64,000 nt of DNA from Falciphora oryzae (lineage: Eukaryota > Ascomycota > Sordariomycetes > Magnaporthales > Magnaporthaceae), in contig JNVV01000053.1 of assembly GCA_000733355.1 (NCBI GenBank), positions 1 to 64,000 on the forward strand, written 5' to 3'. Position numbers and translations under genes: made by a program. The notes below the pieces were generated by a model, which searched no databases, had not been told where the DNA came from, and saw nothing but the letters and a program-made list of their open reading frames with translations. Numbering within the stretch: position 1 is the first letter of the stretch; each line of letters begins with the position of its first letter. Of this stretch, positions 11,767 to 24,849 are shown piece after piece.

Positions 11767-14686
11767 CGTTGCGTTCGGATCCTCGCTTGATTATTTTGAT
11801 GGCGCAGGGGACGGTCAGATGGTTATTGGGGTTCGAGAAATGCTAAATTCTACCAAGACATGTGTTCATTTCTCAGCTTGCGAGCTGGCGACCGTGCTGC
11901 CAAGGCTGTTTCGCCACTCCTGTGTGTCCACCACCAAGCCCGGCTCCACCGGTCACCAGTAAATGCAGCTGCGACCGGGCGCCAAATATTTTGTTCTTCC
12001 AAAGCTTCCATGAGGCAACGCCAGCACGCGTGTTTAGGTAACGCAACATTGCACCATCAACCTTGCCAGGCAGCCTCCCGAGCCGGATCACCATAGTTCA
12101 ATCAAAATGATTCGGCTAAGAAAGTCGGTTAGCGCAAGCCATCTCATCACGTTCGGGCTCAGCTGCAGCAGAGACTGCCGGAAACATAGCGGACACATCT
12201 CGGCTCCATTTGTTATCGATGATGATGGGAGCACCGCATGTAATGGAATTCAGAGTGATCAGAAGCTTCCATCGAGTGTCGCATCGGCCTGGCTTCTCAA
12301 TTACAAACAAAGCATGACGTGAGACGGTGAAGGGATATGCGGAAGCAAACAAACAAAGAGGCACCTCCTTAATCAGCAGGCGATAACTGACCCAGGGGCA
12401 CCAGCGCCAATGGGACGGGGGCACGGGGACATTCACGGCACACCGCAGAACACGATTCCCCGTGTCTCATCACATTATACGGTGCCGCAAGGCGGTGACC
12501 AGGGGCGCAGGCACGCGGGCGGGGGAGCCCCGAATAAGGGATGCGGGAGTGAGCCGCAAAGGCAGACCGGTGCCGCCGCGCTTGGCGATCCTTTCCCCAA
12601 AGTCGGTGTTCGGTGACGGCCAAAAGCCCGCAAGCTGCATGGGCTGACAGCGCCAACGAGCGAGATGGTACCCACCCCGAACCGCACTCGCCCGGCTTTG
12701 GTTGTCCGGAGTCTTGGCCATTGACTCACTGCCGGAGCTGGGGCTCGATTATGAACCCAAACTTGGTCGCTCGCCTAGGGCTAAGGGAGGAGTCTGGGAT
12801 GATGTATTAGGTGTCAGAGTGCGTGGGAATGAGGTGGCACGCAGGCACGCACTTCCTGAAGGCTCCGTGTTACCCAAGACACGCGTCGTTCCAGAGCGGA
12901 AAAAGACTCAGTCTCCGTGACACCGCCGATGAGGCAGAAATCCAGGGTGGTTGCTCCGTGGATTGCTGGCCTTGAAGTCGAGGGAGAACAAAGAAAATCG
13001 CCGTTTGAGCATAATCGGGTGTCTCGTATCATCAGCTCTCGACGCGGACTAGACCATTATAGGAAACGCACTCGTGTGCTCGAATCCTCTCGAAGGAATG
13101 GGCCCAGCAGAGATCCGGGGGAGGCCAGAACTGGCAAGGGGATGCTGGGGGCACACACCCAAGGAAGCGGTGTTCTCTCGGTTGCCCCCCACCAGGGAGT
13201 GGAATGGAATGGGAATGAAATTTGCTGTTGGACCCAGTCGCTTCGTTTTTCCCAATCGAGGCAGCAAAAGGACCCTGAATGCAAGATTGGAAACTTGCCG
13301 TCATTGACGTCGTATTGGGGATCCCGGGTTGCGGCGCCAAACCAATCCGCTGGATAACACAAGCGCCTATTGAATGCAGGCTGAGGACCGTGCATTTTTG
13401 CTAGACCATTTGGGATTTGGCTTTTTTTTTTTTTTTTTCAAACCAAACATGCACGACGGGATTGGTGCTTGTACGTCGGCAATGGCACGCATGGTTTTTG
13501 GCGGACGGTTAAACCAACCCGAAGTCCGTAGCCCGCTGTGGCGTTTGTTGCGTGGGTCCTTGTGTGGAGTCAGGCTTGTTCGGGAGGACCATGCAGGAAG
13601 AAAAAAAAAAAAAAAAGAAAGAAAAAAAAATAGACGACAATGTTCGTCATCAGTCATCAGATCTTTGTTCTGACCTCAACGGAGGACGGAGCTTGCATAC
13701 GCCGCCCGCCCCAGCATCCCACGCCAGCCAATGGAAGAGCGAATGTGGAAAAATGCACAATGGAGCACCCGAGGTGTCATACGGGAAGATTCGATGCCGT
13801 GATGATGCCTGGGGAAACAAACAGGAACCCGAGGGACCGCCTCTGACTAACAGCGGGCCCTCGGGACTTCTGGAATTGCCAGGAGCTGGAGCCGCTGGCC
13901 CCCCTGAGCTCAGGCAAGGCCGGCGTTGAAAATGTCTTGTTTTGTTTATGTTGCTTGTCAGACAGCCAAAGCGGCTTTCACACCCACCGCACCCACACCC
14001 ACGGGAGCCCTGGCGCAGGATAGGACTGGGGTCCTCAGCCGAGAACCACACTGGGGCTCAATCTCTCGCAACCTCGGGGAGTAACAAGCGGCCGAGACCA
14101 CCATCCGTTTGGGTCACCCACCCGCAACCAGCTGCCTCGCCGGGGAAGGGATGGCACCGTCGGATCTGGCGCCCCAGGCTAGCGGTTCGAGAGCACATCC
14201 AAAGCCCAATCACCACGCTAGGCGCGGCCACCAACGAGCCAAGCCAATCTGTAATCTTTCTCGGCCGACGCACTCGGTCTCTGTGTCGTGCTTGCTTATA
14301 ACCCCCCGATTTGTCTCCGTTTTTGTTATATGAACGGGTCTGTTGCCACCCGGGTCCATCATCAATACCATACCTGGCAAGGTTGTCGCTGTCTGTTTTT
14401 TGTGTTTCTTTTTAATATCAAAGCACCCGACAAAAAGGGCACGCCCAAGACACCTCCCCCGACTAATTGCCATCGGGGATCCGAATCTGTCAACTCATCT
14501 GGTCCCTGGATCGCATGCCATCCGGTCCCAAACCGTAACCTTACCTCGGCCGACATCCGACTCCGCGAACTTGCCCAGCCTCTTGGCAAGCAACCATCCC
14601 ATATAATAAGCAGCTACACAGAGTTATCCGAGGCTGGGATTGGGCATCCGGCGCATACAGCACACAGGCGCCCGTCCTTGCCCCCA
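11767..14686. other. Intergenic region upstream of the ABC transporter
   Basis: 2.9 kb with no recognisable gene. It contains a T run at 13422-13438 and an A run at 13601-13616 followed by a second A-rich stretch. It must include the divergent promoters of the SARAF gene (left end) and the ABC transporter (right end). The transporter frame is open for about 400 nt upstream of the chosen ATG, but that sequence has no conserved character. Confidence 0.5.
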
Positions 14687-17600
14687 ATGGCGGCCGAGGT
14701 TTCGGAGAAGCGCCCCAGCGACGGCGCCGGCAGCGCTACCGCCGCGTCGTCGCAGCCCCCTTCCAGCACTCACAGCCGTGGTGGCAACTCGACCGAGGAT
14801 GCCCGGGCTGAGAAGGTCGACATGTCCAAGGTCGACTCCAAGGTGATCCAGAAAGCCGCCGGCGCCGACGAGCAGGATGAGGACCCCTATGCCCACCTGC
14901 CCGAAAGCGAGGCTGCCGTGCTCAGGCAACAGGTCGACACCCCGACCGTCAAGGTCGCGTACAGGACCCTGTACCGCTACGCCTCCCCAACTGACCTGGT
15001 TATCATGGTCGTCTCCTTTATCTGTGCCATCGCATCGGGCGCCGCCCTGCCGCTCATGACGGTCATCTTCGGCAACCTGGCCGGGACTTTCCAGGATTTC
15101 TTCCTCGGACGCACCACCTACGACGGTTTCATGAGCACCATGACGCAGCTCGTCCTGTACTTTGTCTACCTGGGCATCGCCGAATTCGTCACCACTTACA
15201 TCTTCACTGTCGGCTTCATCTACACGGGCGAGCACATCAGCGCCAAGATCAGGGCCCACTACCTCGAGAGCTGCATGCGCCAGAACATTGGCTTCTTCGA
15301 CAAGCTCGGCGCCGGCGAGGTCACCACCCGCATCACCGCCGACACCAACATGGTCCAGGAAGGCATCTCGGAGAAGGTCGGCCTGACTGTCGCCGCCATC
15401 GCCACCTTCGTCGCTGCCTTTGTTATCAGCTTCATCGTCTACTGGAGGCTGACTCTGATCCTGCTATCTACCGTTTTTGCCCTGCTTCTTATCATGGGCA
15501 GCATCTCGGGCTTCCTGCAAAAGTACAGCAAGCTGGCCGTCGAATCATATGCCCAGGGCGGCAGTGTGGCCGAGGAGGTCATCAGCTCCGTCCGCAACGC
15601 TGTGGCCTTCGGTACCCAGGACCGCCTCGCTCGCCAGTACGACACTCACCTCATCAAGGCCGAGGGCTTTGGCTGGCGCCAGAAGGGCCTTCTCGGCGTC
15701 ATGGTTGGTGGTATGATGCTGGTCCTGTATCTCAACTACGGTCTTGCCTTCTGGATGGGCAGCAGGTACCTGGTCGACGGAACTATCCCGCTGTCCAGCG
15801 TCCTCATCATCATGATGTCCGTCATGATTGGTGCTTTCAACATTGGCAACATCGCCCCCAACGTCCAGGCCTTTACTAGCGCCATCGGTGCCGCGGCCAA
15901 GATCTACAACACCATTGATCGCCAGTCCTGCCTCGATACTTCTTCGGATGAGGGAATCAAGCTGGACAAGCTTGAGGGCACCCTCGTGCTCGAAAACATC
16001 AAGCACATCTACCCTTCGCGCCCCAACGTTACCGTCATGAAGGACGTCTCGCTTACCATCCCCGCAGGCAAGACCACCGCTCTGGTGGGCGCGTCGGGCT
16101 CGGGCAAGTCGACTATCATTGGCCTGGTTGAGAGGTTTTACAACCCCGTGCAGGGCAAGATCTATCTGGACGGACACGACATCAGCACCCTCAACCTCCG
16201 CTGGTTGCGTCAGAACATCAGCCTCGTGCAGCAAGAGCCCGTCCTATTCAACGTCACCATCTACGATAACATCAAGCACGGCCTGATCGGAACCAAGTTC
16301 GAGCACGAATCTGAGGAGAAGAAGAGGGAGCTCGTCGTCGAGGCGGCGAAGAAGGCGAACGCTCACGATTTCGTTACGGCACTTCCCGAGGGCTACGAGA
16401 CCAACGTCGGCGAGCGTGGATTCCTGCTTTCTGGTGGCCAGAAGCAACGTATTGCTATCGCCAGGGCTGTCGTTTCGGACCCTCGGATTCTTCTGCTCGA
16501 CGAGGCAACTTCTGCCCTGGATACTCGCTCTGAGGGTGTCGTTCAAGCTGCCCTGGAGACGGCCTCGGAAGGAAGGACCACTATCACCATCGCCCACCGT
16601 CTGAGTACTATTAAGGATGCGCACAACATTGTGGTCATGTCTCTTGGTGAGATCGTCGAGCAGGGCACCCACAACGAATTGCTGGAGAAGCAGGGCGCGT
16701 ACCACAAGCTTGTCACTGCTCAGGAGATCGCCAAGGTTACCGAGCTCACTGCCGAAGAGGAGGAGGCAATTGACGCCGCGGACGAAGAGGCTCTGATCCG
16801 CAAGGCCACGTCCAACAGAGAAGGCCCGAGCGACATCCCTACCGACCCCGAAGATGACATTGGCGCCAAGATGCAGCGGTCCGCCACGACCAAGTCGGCC
16901 TCCAGCCTCGCGCTCCAGGGCCGCAAGACCGAGGAGAGGAAGAAGTACCCGCTCTGGACGCTGATCAAGCTCATCGCGTCCTTCAACACACCCGAGTGGA
17001 AGCTCATGGTCATCGGTCTCTTCTTCAGCATCATCTGCGGTGCCGGCAACCCCGTGCAGGCCGTCTTCTTCGCCAAGCTCATCACCGCCCTCTCGGTCCC
17101 GCTCACGCCTCAGACGATCCCGACGCTGCAGAGCGACGTGTCGTTCTGGTGCCTGATGTACCTCATGCTCGCCATCGTGCAGTTCATGGCGTACGCCGCG
17201 CAGGGCCTGCTCTTCGCCAAGTGCTCGGAGCGCCTGATCCACCGGGTGCGCGACCGGGCGTTCCGGTCGATGCTGCGCATGGACATTGGCGAGTTCGACA
17301 AGGAGGAGAACACGTCGGGCTCCCTGACCTCGTTCCTCTCGACCGAGACCACCCACGTGGCTGGTCTCAGCGGCGCCACCCTCGGCACCATCCTCCTGGT
17401 CACCACCACGCTCGTCACCGCCTTCACCATTGCTCTCGCTATCGGCTGGAAGCTCGCGCTCGTCTGCATCTCGACCGTCCCCGTGCTGCTGGCCTGCGGC
17501 TTCCTCCGCTTCTGGATGCTGGCGCACTACCAGCGCCGCGCCAAGCGCGCGTACCAGGTCTCGGCGTCGTACGCCTCCGAGGCCATCACGGCCATCCGCA

Positions 17601-18798
17601 CCGTGGCCTCGCTGACGCGCGAGGAGGACGTGCTCCGCCAGTACCAGGAGTCGCTCGACCGGCAGCAGAGGGCGTCGCTGCGCTCGGTGCTCAAGTCGTC
17701 GCTCCTGTACGCGGCCTCGCAGTCGCTCACCTTCCTCGTCCTGGCCCTCGGCTTCTGGTACGGCGGCAGCCTGATCGCCAAGGGCGAGCTCGGCATGTTC
17801 CAGTTCTTCCTGGTCTTCAGCTCCGTCATCTTCGGCGCCCAGTCGGCCGGCACCATCTTCTCGTTCGCGCCCGACATGGGCAAGGCGGCGACGGCGAGCG
17901 GCGAGCTCAAGACGCTGTTCGACCGCAAGCCCCGGATCGACACGTGGTCCACGGACGGCGAGCGCGTCGAGTCGGTCGAGGGCACCATCGAGTTCCGCGA
18001 CGTGCACTTCCGCTACCCGACCCGGCCCGAGCAGCCCGTGCTCAGGGGCCTCAACCTCCAGGTCCTCCCCGGCCAGTACGTGGCGCTCGTCGGCGCCTCG
18101 GGCTGCGGAAAGTCCACTACTATTGCCCTGCTCGAGCGCTTTTATGATCCGCTTGTGGGCGGCGTGTTTGTGGATGGGCGGGAGATCAGCTCGCTCAACG
18201 TCAACGACTATAGGGCGCAGGTCGCGCTCGTGCAGCAGGAGCCGACTCTGTACAGTGTATGTTTATGCATCCCCTTTTGTCACCCATCTTTCGTTTATCA
18301 TGACATGCTAACAAGACTTTTTTTTTTCCACAGGGCACAATCAAGGAGAACATCCTCCTCGGCGCCCCCGGCGAGGTCACGGACGAGGCGGTCGAGTTCG
18401 CGTGCCGCGAGGCCAACATCTACGACTTCATCATGTCGCTGCCCGAGGGATTCAACACGCTGGTCGGCAGCAAGGGCGCGCTCCTCTCCGGCGGGCAGAA
18501 GCAGCGCGTGGCCATCGCGCGCGCGCTGATCCGCGACCCCAAGATCCTGCTCCTGGACGAGGCCACGTCGGCGCTCGACAGCGAGTCCGAGAAGGTAGTG
18601 CAGGCGGCGCTCGACAAGGCCGCAAAGGGCCGCACCACCATCGCCGTCGCGCACCGGCTGAGCACGATCCAGAAGGCGGACGTCATCTACGTCTTCGACC
18701 AGGGCCGCGTCGTCGAGAGTGGGACGCACGGCGAGCTCATGAAGCGGAACGGGCGGTATGCTGAGCTCGTCAACCTGCAGAGCTTGGAGAAGAAGTAG
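14687..18798 (+). CDS. Full-size ABC-B (MDR/Pmd1-type) multidrug transporter
   Basis: Two exons, 14687-18256 and 18334-18798, with a 77-nt GT-AG intron in phase 0; 1344 aa. ABCB full transporters are plasma-membrane ATP-driven exporters of drugs, toxins or lipopeptides (P-glycoprotein, Pmd1, Aspergillus AtrD types). Layout is (TMD-NBD)2. TMD1 lies at about 97-390. NBD1 has Walker [10 protein letters not shown] at about 468, signature [14 protein letters not shown] at about 581 and Walker [13 protein letters not shown] at about 601. A charged linker at about 690-770 is followed by TMD2 at about 770-1065. NBD2 has Walker [10 protein letters not shown] at about 1134, signature [14 protein letters not shown] at about 1242 and Walker [13 protein letters not shown] at about 1260. 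Both ATP sites look intact, unlike the asymmetric ABCG exporters. The intron falls just after the NBD2 Q-loop ([14 protein letters not shown]). The start was chosen at the MAAEV Met, which gives the usual soluble Ser-rich N-terminus. No biosynthetic genes lie beside it, so the substrate cannot be inferred. Confidence 0.94.
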
Positions 18799-21700
18799 AG
18801 GGGTTGTTTCCTCTCTTTCTCCCTTTCTTCACCGTCTTGGGCCTACTCATTTTTAATCTCTTCTGTTTGTTTGCTTGGTGTTTCCTCCACCAAGGTTTTA
18901 TATCCCTACCTCACGTTGGATATCACTGCTTTCTTGCTTTTCTTTCTTGCTGTACATATTGTCAACGCATTTAGATCGGCGTTTATGAGGGCGCAGCCGA
19001 AGATAGATAGTCGCCATGGAAAGCCACCTGGCAGATGTGGGATGATTTTGCGGATACATAGACTACCTACTCTACGTATTTTCTTATTATAGGTTTTAAA
19101 TATGTGCTGATGATGCACGGCAAATGACCTTCAACCGCAATTATTTTTTTCCCTGTTGTTTCCACGTTGAGATTCGTGACCGTTTTTTTTTTCTACCTCT
19201 CCTGGTAGAAGACAACTGAGACATTGTATAATCCTCACGGGCGGTCGGCATGCGGCGGGTACGCTACTGCGGCTTCCCGAGCGCAAGCGGCGGCGGCGGG
19301 TCAGTTGGCAGGAGCTAAATCAGGAAGAGGCGTGAGGCTCCTTGGATGGCACTACACTGTTCCTCTACACGGCACAGGTGCGATACGGCACACGGCTCAG
19401 TCATTTGTACGTGATGTAGGTGTCGCGGCGTCGGAGCAGACTTGAAGCGTTCTTCTTTTACCAATATCTGTTTCCTGAAGCCAACAAAAGCAAAAGGCCT
19501 CACCGCCGTGCTCGTGTTGGCCGACAACTGCTAGCAGGCGAACCAAACAAGATTGCAGTCAGCCAAATATTGGCTCTTGGGTAGCATCCGTACCATGGTC
19601 AGCCAAGCCGTGGTCCAGCCGTCGTCAGCGCGAAGAAAAAGAAGAAAAAAAAAAAAAGTTGCTTCCCGTCTCCAGCATTTTAGCTAGTGGAGCCCCCAAG
19701 CCAACAAACAGTAGCCGCCTCCATCCCTTGCCGTATTGCCGGGCCGTTGCATCCCTCTCAATCTTTGCTCGGTATTGAACGTTTGCATCCATCTTTCAAT
19801 GTTCTGCACACGCCCTTCAAATGAGCTGCCCGCCTGATCCCTGGCACGACCAAGCACGGACAAGCAAGACAAGAGGACGTGAGCGACGCGCTCTGCTTGC
19901 CTTTTCTCTGTTTGTTGTCTGTCGCGCGCTTTGGTTACCTCGCTCGCTTGGGATCGACTCGGAGAATAATCAGGCAACTCCGCCTTGCACCCGTCCCGCA
20001 CTATTGGATATCCCACCACCATTGGCACGCTATTTCGCAAAATGGTTGCGTGCATGTGTGGAGCCCCATGCTCGTGGGCCGGTCTTGTTCAGGAAGATGG
20101 GGAGCAGTCAGTCGGTCGATATCGGGGGACTGATGTGCCTGGCCTGGCCGCGCCTATCGTCGTCGTCCCCACCTTGATCAGCCAGCCAGACTGAAGTCCG
20201 GTAGCGATTCTGATTATTGCTGGCGATAATTTTGGTTGGCGCTGCTTGTTTTCGCCGATCGATCTGGTTGGCCAGGTCTTGTGGTTCTCCATGTTGATTT
20301 ACTGTTTTTGGGTCTGGTGTGTGTGCCTTTGTCTATCCCGTCAGGTAGCGTCTTACTGCGTCTTCTTCAACCACTTCTCATGCAGCCAGCCCTGAACAGC
20401 ATGGCCGCCCGGAATCAAAGACGCGGGTGATTGACAGAGCCTCCCGAGCTCCTCCCTCTCCGCCCAAGAAGAAAGCCGAAATGGGGCAGCGTGGCTGAGT
20501 CTGCAAAGGCCCCCACCCACCGGAAATCTCGACAGCTGTGTAATGTCCCTCGGGCCCCGCTGCAGTCGCCCGTGCGTCGCCCCTTGGAGTCTGCCCAGGG
20601 TAGGCGGATAACGGATAACGACGGACGGGGCAACCACATCCCACATCCTGCGGCTTGAGAGTGGGCAAAGAAACGGATGAAAACTCAGCCGCTCTCTGTC
20701 GGTATAAACCAGTCATTGACGGCCTAATCTGTACCTGCATTGATCCGTCCGGCCGGGTGTTGGCAGCCGCCAGCCCAGCCCGTCCAAACACAGATAGAGT
20801 GCAATTTGGTTCGTTTTTGGAATGCCTCCAGAAAGAAACTTTTGCCTTGAAACGAATCGTGGGCAAGCTCGCGACCCCTCGCGGCCTGACTCCGCTCGTT
20901 GCAGATGCGGAAAGAAGACAACCCTGGCAGCACCTGCCCTGGCCCGTTCCTGGCCTCATCAACGGCCGCGCTGCAGCCCGCGCGCCCTTCGCCCCTCCTC
21001 CCGGGCCTCGCTCCCCCTTAAAATGCGGGCCCTTTTCCGAAAGTGCAATGGGGCGTCGTTGCCAACACATCGCCTAACCAAATCGTGTTCCCGGTTTTCG
21101 TCCCCTCGCGTCACTTTTTTTCTCGTCTTTGCTTCTTCTCGTCTCCTCTCGATGGGTGGGGAGATCGTGCGTCAAAGGCTTCTTTTCTGTGCCCTCCACT
21201 TTCCCCATTCCCCTCCCAGGGCCACGGCGGAGAAAAGGAGGTCGTGTGCAAAAGGACTGGACCTGGAACCGCCCACATGCAAGTCAACTGCACTGCAGCG
21301 TGCATTGCGGCATAACCGTTCCGACGCAGCAGCTGGCCTCGCAGCGGCGGTTATCGATCGATAATGAACGGCTCCGGCTTCGACAAGCTTCCAATCGTCG
21401 TGCCTGAGGCTGGCAGTCGGTCCGGCGGGAGTGTGCACGGCCTGCCATCGTCATTGGATGGGGATGGAAATTGAATTTGGTCGCGGATGCGACAATGACA
21501 ATGCTGCACCACGCACACGCTTCCAAATCTCGACTTTTTGCTTTTTGTGCTGTTCTTTACACCCGACGACCATCTCACCGGAAAAGGAAGGAGGCGGTGT
21601 GATATTGCTCACAGAGGCAGCCCTTTGTCGAGTTGGCAGATGGCCCTCATCTCGCACCCCAGTCCCAACAGCACAGAACGCACAGCACCAGCAACAAAGA

Positions 21701-22910
21701 GGCAAAGCAAAGCAGAGCCTAGAGCAAAGACCGTTGGGCCAGAACAAAACCGGCAACCAGCACAGCAGGACCCTTGCTGCCGGTCCGTGTGGTGGGGGCC
21801 ACGGCTTGGCGCCATTGACGATGGCACCCAAAGTCCAAGGCAGCCGACTCTTCTAGCCCCCCCCTTGCCCAACCCAGATGGGGATGGGGGCCTGCATTGG
21901 CGCCAGGGGTCGGCCTCGCTACGTGAGCCCATTTTCCCTTTATCGATGGGCCCATGTCCCTGCCTCGCGTGCTTGGTTGGCCGTCGCGACACACCCTGTC
22001 CAGGCCCCAGAGCGCAACCCCAATCTTGTTCCTGTTGCGTTTTTTTTCCCTCAGCTCTTCTTATTGGCATAGTCTGGCCGCTCTAATCTTTAATGTGACC
22101 TCTCGCCAGCTTGCTTTCCCCTCTCGCCCGTCCTTCCTTTGCCGGCCATTGGCCCAAGTCGCTCGTTGATATAGGTACCTCCAGTGCCATTATTACCTAC
22201 CACTCTTAATGCAATAATACACCAGCCGCACCAGACCCTCGGCGGCGACCACCCGATCCCACCCTCGCCAGTCAGGAAACGGAAAAACAACGCGACTGCC
22301 GAGATCGAGCTGTCAGTCGAGCCCGCTCTCCTCCGACCAGCCTGCCAACTACTTAGTAGTGCTCCCCTCGCCCCTGGTCAGCCAACCAACGATCCATCCA
22401 TCCATTCCGCTCGGGCAACCACGGCACGGCATTGTCGTCCATATTCATATAACTTGGTCGACACCACCACCCTCGCTGGTCCCATCCCGCCTGCCACCTC
22501 GCCGGCCGGTTTAATTTACCCTCAGCGCCCATATCGACTTCGTTGGCCAGCCAAGCTCCAGCTCGTTTCCCCTCACTCGATCGCGTGACGGGAACACAAG
22601 GCTCTCGGCTCGCCTTGCGTGTGTGCCTTCTTTCTTTCCTCTTTAGTTTTTGGGACTTGATCCCTTCCGCTCGTTAATAATAGGGCCCCGCGAAGGGGTG
22701 CGCCTGGCTTGTCTGGACCAAGGAAATTTCCTGTCCCCGCCAAGTTTACTCTCGCCCACCGCGCATGATATAAGAGGGATCGATCCTTTCTTATCTCGAG
22801 CCCCTTCCTGCCGTTCCGCCTCCCACTCGTTTGAGGCGCGATCGAATCTCACCCTGGTTTTGCCTGCCCCCGAACATGATCCCTTGTGGGACCCTCGACG
22901 TCTTATAAAA
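18799..22910. other. 4.1-kb intergenic region
   Basis: The left part is the transporter 3' UTR. The rest is non-coding as far as can be seen: open frames are short and overlap in several phases without family resemblance. Pyrimidine-rich, CT-repeat sequence becomes denser from about 22300 to 22860, consistent with a long 5' leader or core promoter of the next gene. Confidence 0.5.
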
Positions 22911-24123
22911 ATGGCATCAGGCGCTACCATGGAACGAACCCCGCAAGGCCGATCTCGAGGCAGTGTGTGCCGCCACGCAGTCCCACGCTGCAACAGGCCG
23001 AGGTCACAATGGCTGTTCATCGCTGTCGCCTTCGTCCTCTGTTTGTCTTCGGCCGCAACCGTCGTGGCACAGCCTCATCGCCCAGTCCGTATTCCCTCCG
23101 AGTCGGACGCAACCGCTGCTCTCACAGTCGAGGCTCCGACACTAGTCGAGGAGACTCTTCTCATCGACTCGAGGCCAGCTCCGCCGAGTGAGGGACATTT
23201 GGCCATGATGGCCACTGAGCAGGATCACGAGCTCAAGGCCCGGAACCCACAGGGTTCGTCGTCGTCCAAGCCTGGCGGCACCACAACCTCGCAGGCCAGC
23301 CCCCTGCCCAGTCTCCTAGAGGACAACCTCTCGGGCAACTTCACCAAGCCAAACCCTCAGTCGTCAGAGACACCCTGCGGAAGCTTCCTGTCGACCCTGG
23401 TCGCCAACTCGACCTTCCAGCAGTGCTACCCGTTCTCTGTGCTTCTTCTGGTAGGTTCACCATGATTTATCTCCCTCGAATGTCTTTGTAGTCACAGTAA
23501 CTCACCTTTCCGGTTGCACATAGGGCTCGAAATCCTTCTTCCAAGCCCAAAAGTCCCTTGTCGGCATCACCAACGTGCTCGACAAGTCGTGCAAGGCCGA
23601 CGTCAAGCTCTGTTCGTCGTACCTGGCCGATGTGGCCACCCAGCTGACCTCCAAGAACAACTGCGGGGCCGACTACGATCTGGAGAACTCCATCGTGATG
23701 CAGCTCCGCTACGCGCTGCTCTCGTACGAGACGCTCTTCTCGGCCACGTGCCTGCGCGACCCGACGACCCAGGCCTACTGCTTCGCCAGTGCCGTCACCA
23801 ACGCGTCCAACGCGCAGAACACGTACTTCTACTACCTGCCCATGAACTCGTCCCTGCCGACCGACTCGTCCCCGAACTGCAACTGGTGCGTCCGCGAGAC
23901 CATGGCCATCTTCCAGGCCAACGCCGCCAACCGGAAGCTGCCCATCGCCGCCACCTACTCGGGCGCCGCCATGGAGGTCAACTCGCGCTGCGGCGCCAGC
24001 TTCGTCAACGAGACCATGCCTTCCGAGATTCAGAGCGCTGGCGTGCGCCTACCCGCCGGATCACCGCCATGGACGTTGCTGTCAGCTGTCGGGCTCGCTC
24101 TGGCGACGCAGTGGCTGCTCTAA
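22911..24123 (+). CDS. Secreted, probably GPI-anchored Cys-rich protein (DUF7729-like)
   Basis: Two exons, 22911-23450 and 23524-24123, with a 73-nt GT-AG intron in phase 0; 379 aa. Seen: an N-terminal hydrophobic segment (LFIAVAFVLCLSSAATVVAQ, about residues 36-55) acting as signal peptide or anchor. A Ser/Pro/Thr-rich linker follows to about 130, then a globular domain from about 150 with regularly spaced Cys (SETPCGSFLSTL, QQCYPFS, DKSCKADVKLC, NNCGADYDLE, CNWCVRETM) and N-glycosylation sequons. The C-terminus is hydrophobic (WTLLSAVGLALATQWLL), as expected for GPI attachment. The domain resembles the fungal DUF7729 family of surface proteins, which has no known biochemical role. The frame is also open upstream to 22650, so a longer N-terminus cannot be excluded. 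The Met at 22911 or the one at 22929 best places the signal segment. Confidence 0.8.
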
Positions 24124-24237
24124 GCAAAGGAGCACGCCACTTCAACAGCCACAGAAAACTTTTCATGATTCAACGCGTCTCTCTTTCTCAGCATACCCTT
24201 TTTAACGTTCAATGTAAATATCTCTTTGTACCAACTA

Positions 24238-24281
24238 AAACACCCACACACCCACACACCCACACACCCACACACACACTC
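24238..24281. repeat. CACACCCA-type microsatellite
   Basis: Tandem (CACACCCA)n and CA repeat about 115 bp after the stop of the GPI-protein gene, probably in its 3' UTR. Confidence 0.85.
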
Positions 24282-24849
24282 AAAAACTCCATCGGCTCCC
24301 GACACCCACACCGGCTCTATCTTTTTGTTTCTCTTCCCTCGAGATCATTGGATATTATCTTTTTTATAACATAATACTGGGCCCGTCACGCCGATTTGAG
24401 AAAACTAGACGCTTACCACAATGCGTTTGGTGGGATTGTGTTGAACGTTAGCCGCCCTGATGTTTTGGGCTTTTCACGATATATGTGTTATTTTAGCGGC
24501 ATTTTAAGGTTCGGATCATGACTATAGGAATCTATCACGTTCAATCATGGGTGAACCTTGCTGTTCCAATGTTGTATCATTCATACGAACGGGGCGGTTC
24601 TGCGAACTACCCACGATCGCTCCCATCCCCTCCATCCCAACTTCTTTACATCTGGTAGAGTCCCGCCACCGTCCAGTCCCTCCTTCAATATTTGTCTTGA
24701 GAGATTGGTGGCGTCTCGCAACTGCAAAGTCATGCAAAATCCTCCCCTTTTGAGCCGGGGCACTCGCGTCTCCGTAGGCCCTGCCTCCTCCCACGCCTTC
24801 TTGTGCATCACAGCCGCCGTCACCCGGTGACCTGCTGCCGCGCCGCCGT
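24282..24849. other. Spacer between GPI-protein gene and HET relic
   Basis: About 570 bp. The left part is AT-rich and likely the 3' UTR. No gene is recognisable. Confidence 0.4.

Noticed and set aside
16244..18007. Minus-strand frame of 587 codons opposite the ABC transporter
   Set aside because: A shadow caused by strong third-position GC bias in the transporter gene; it has no domain of its own.
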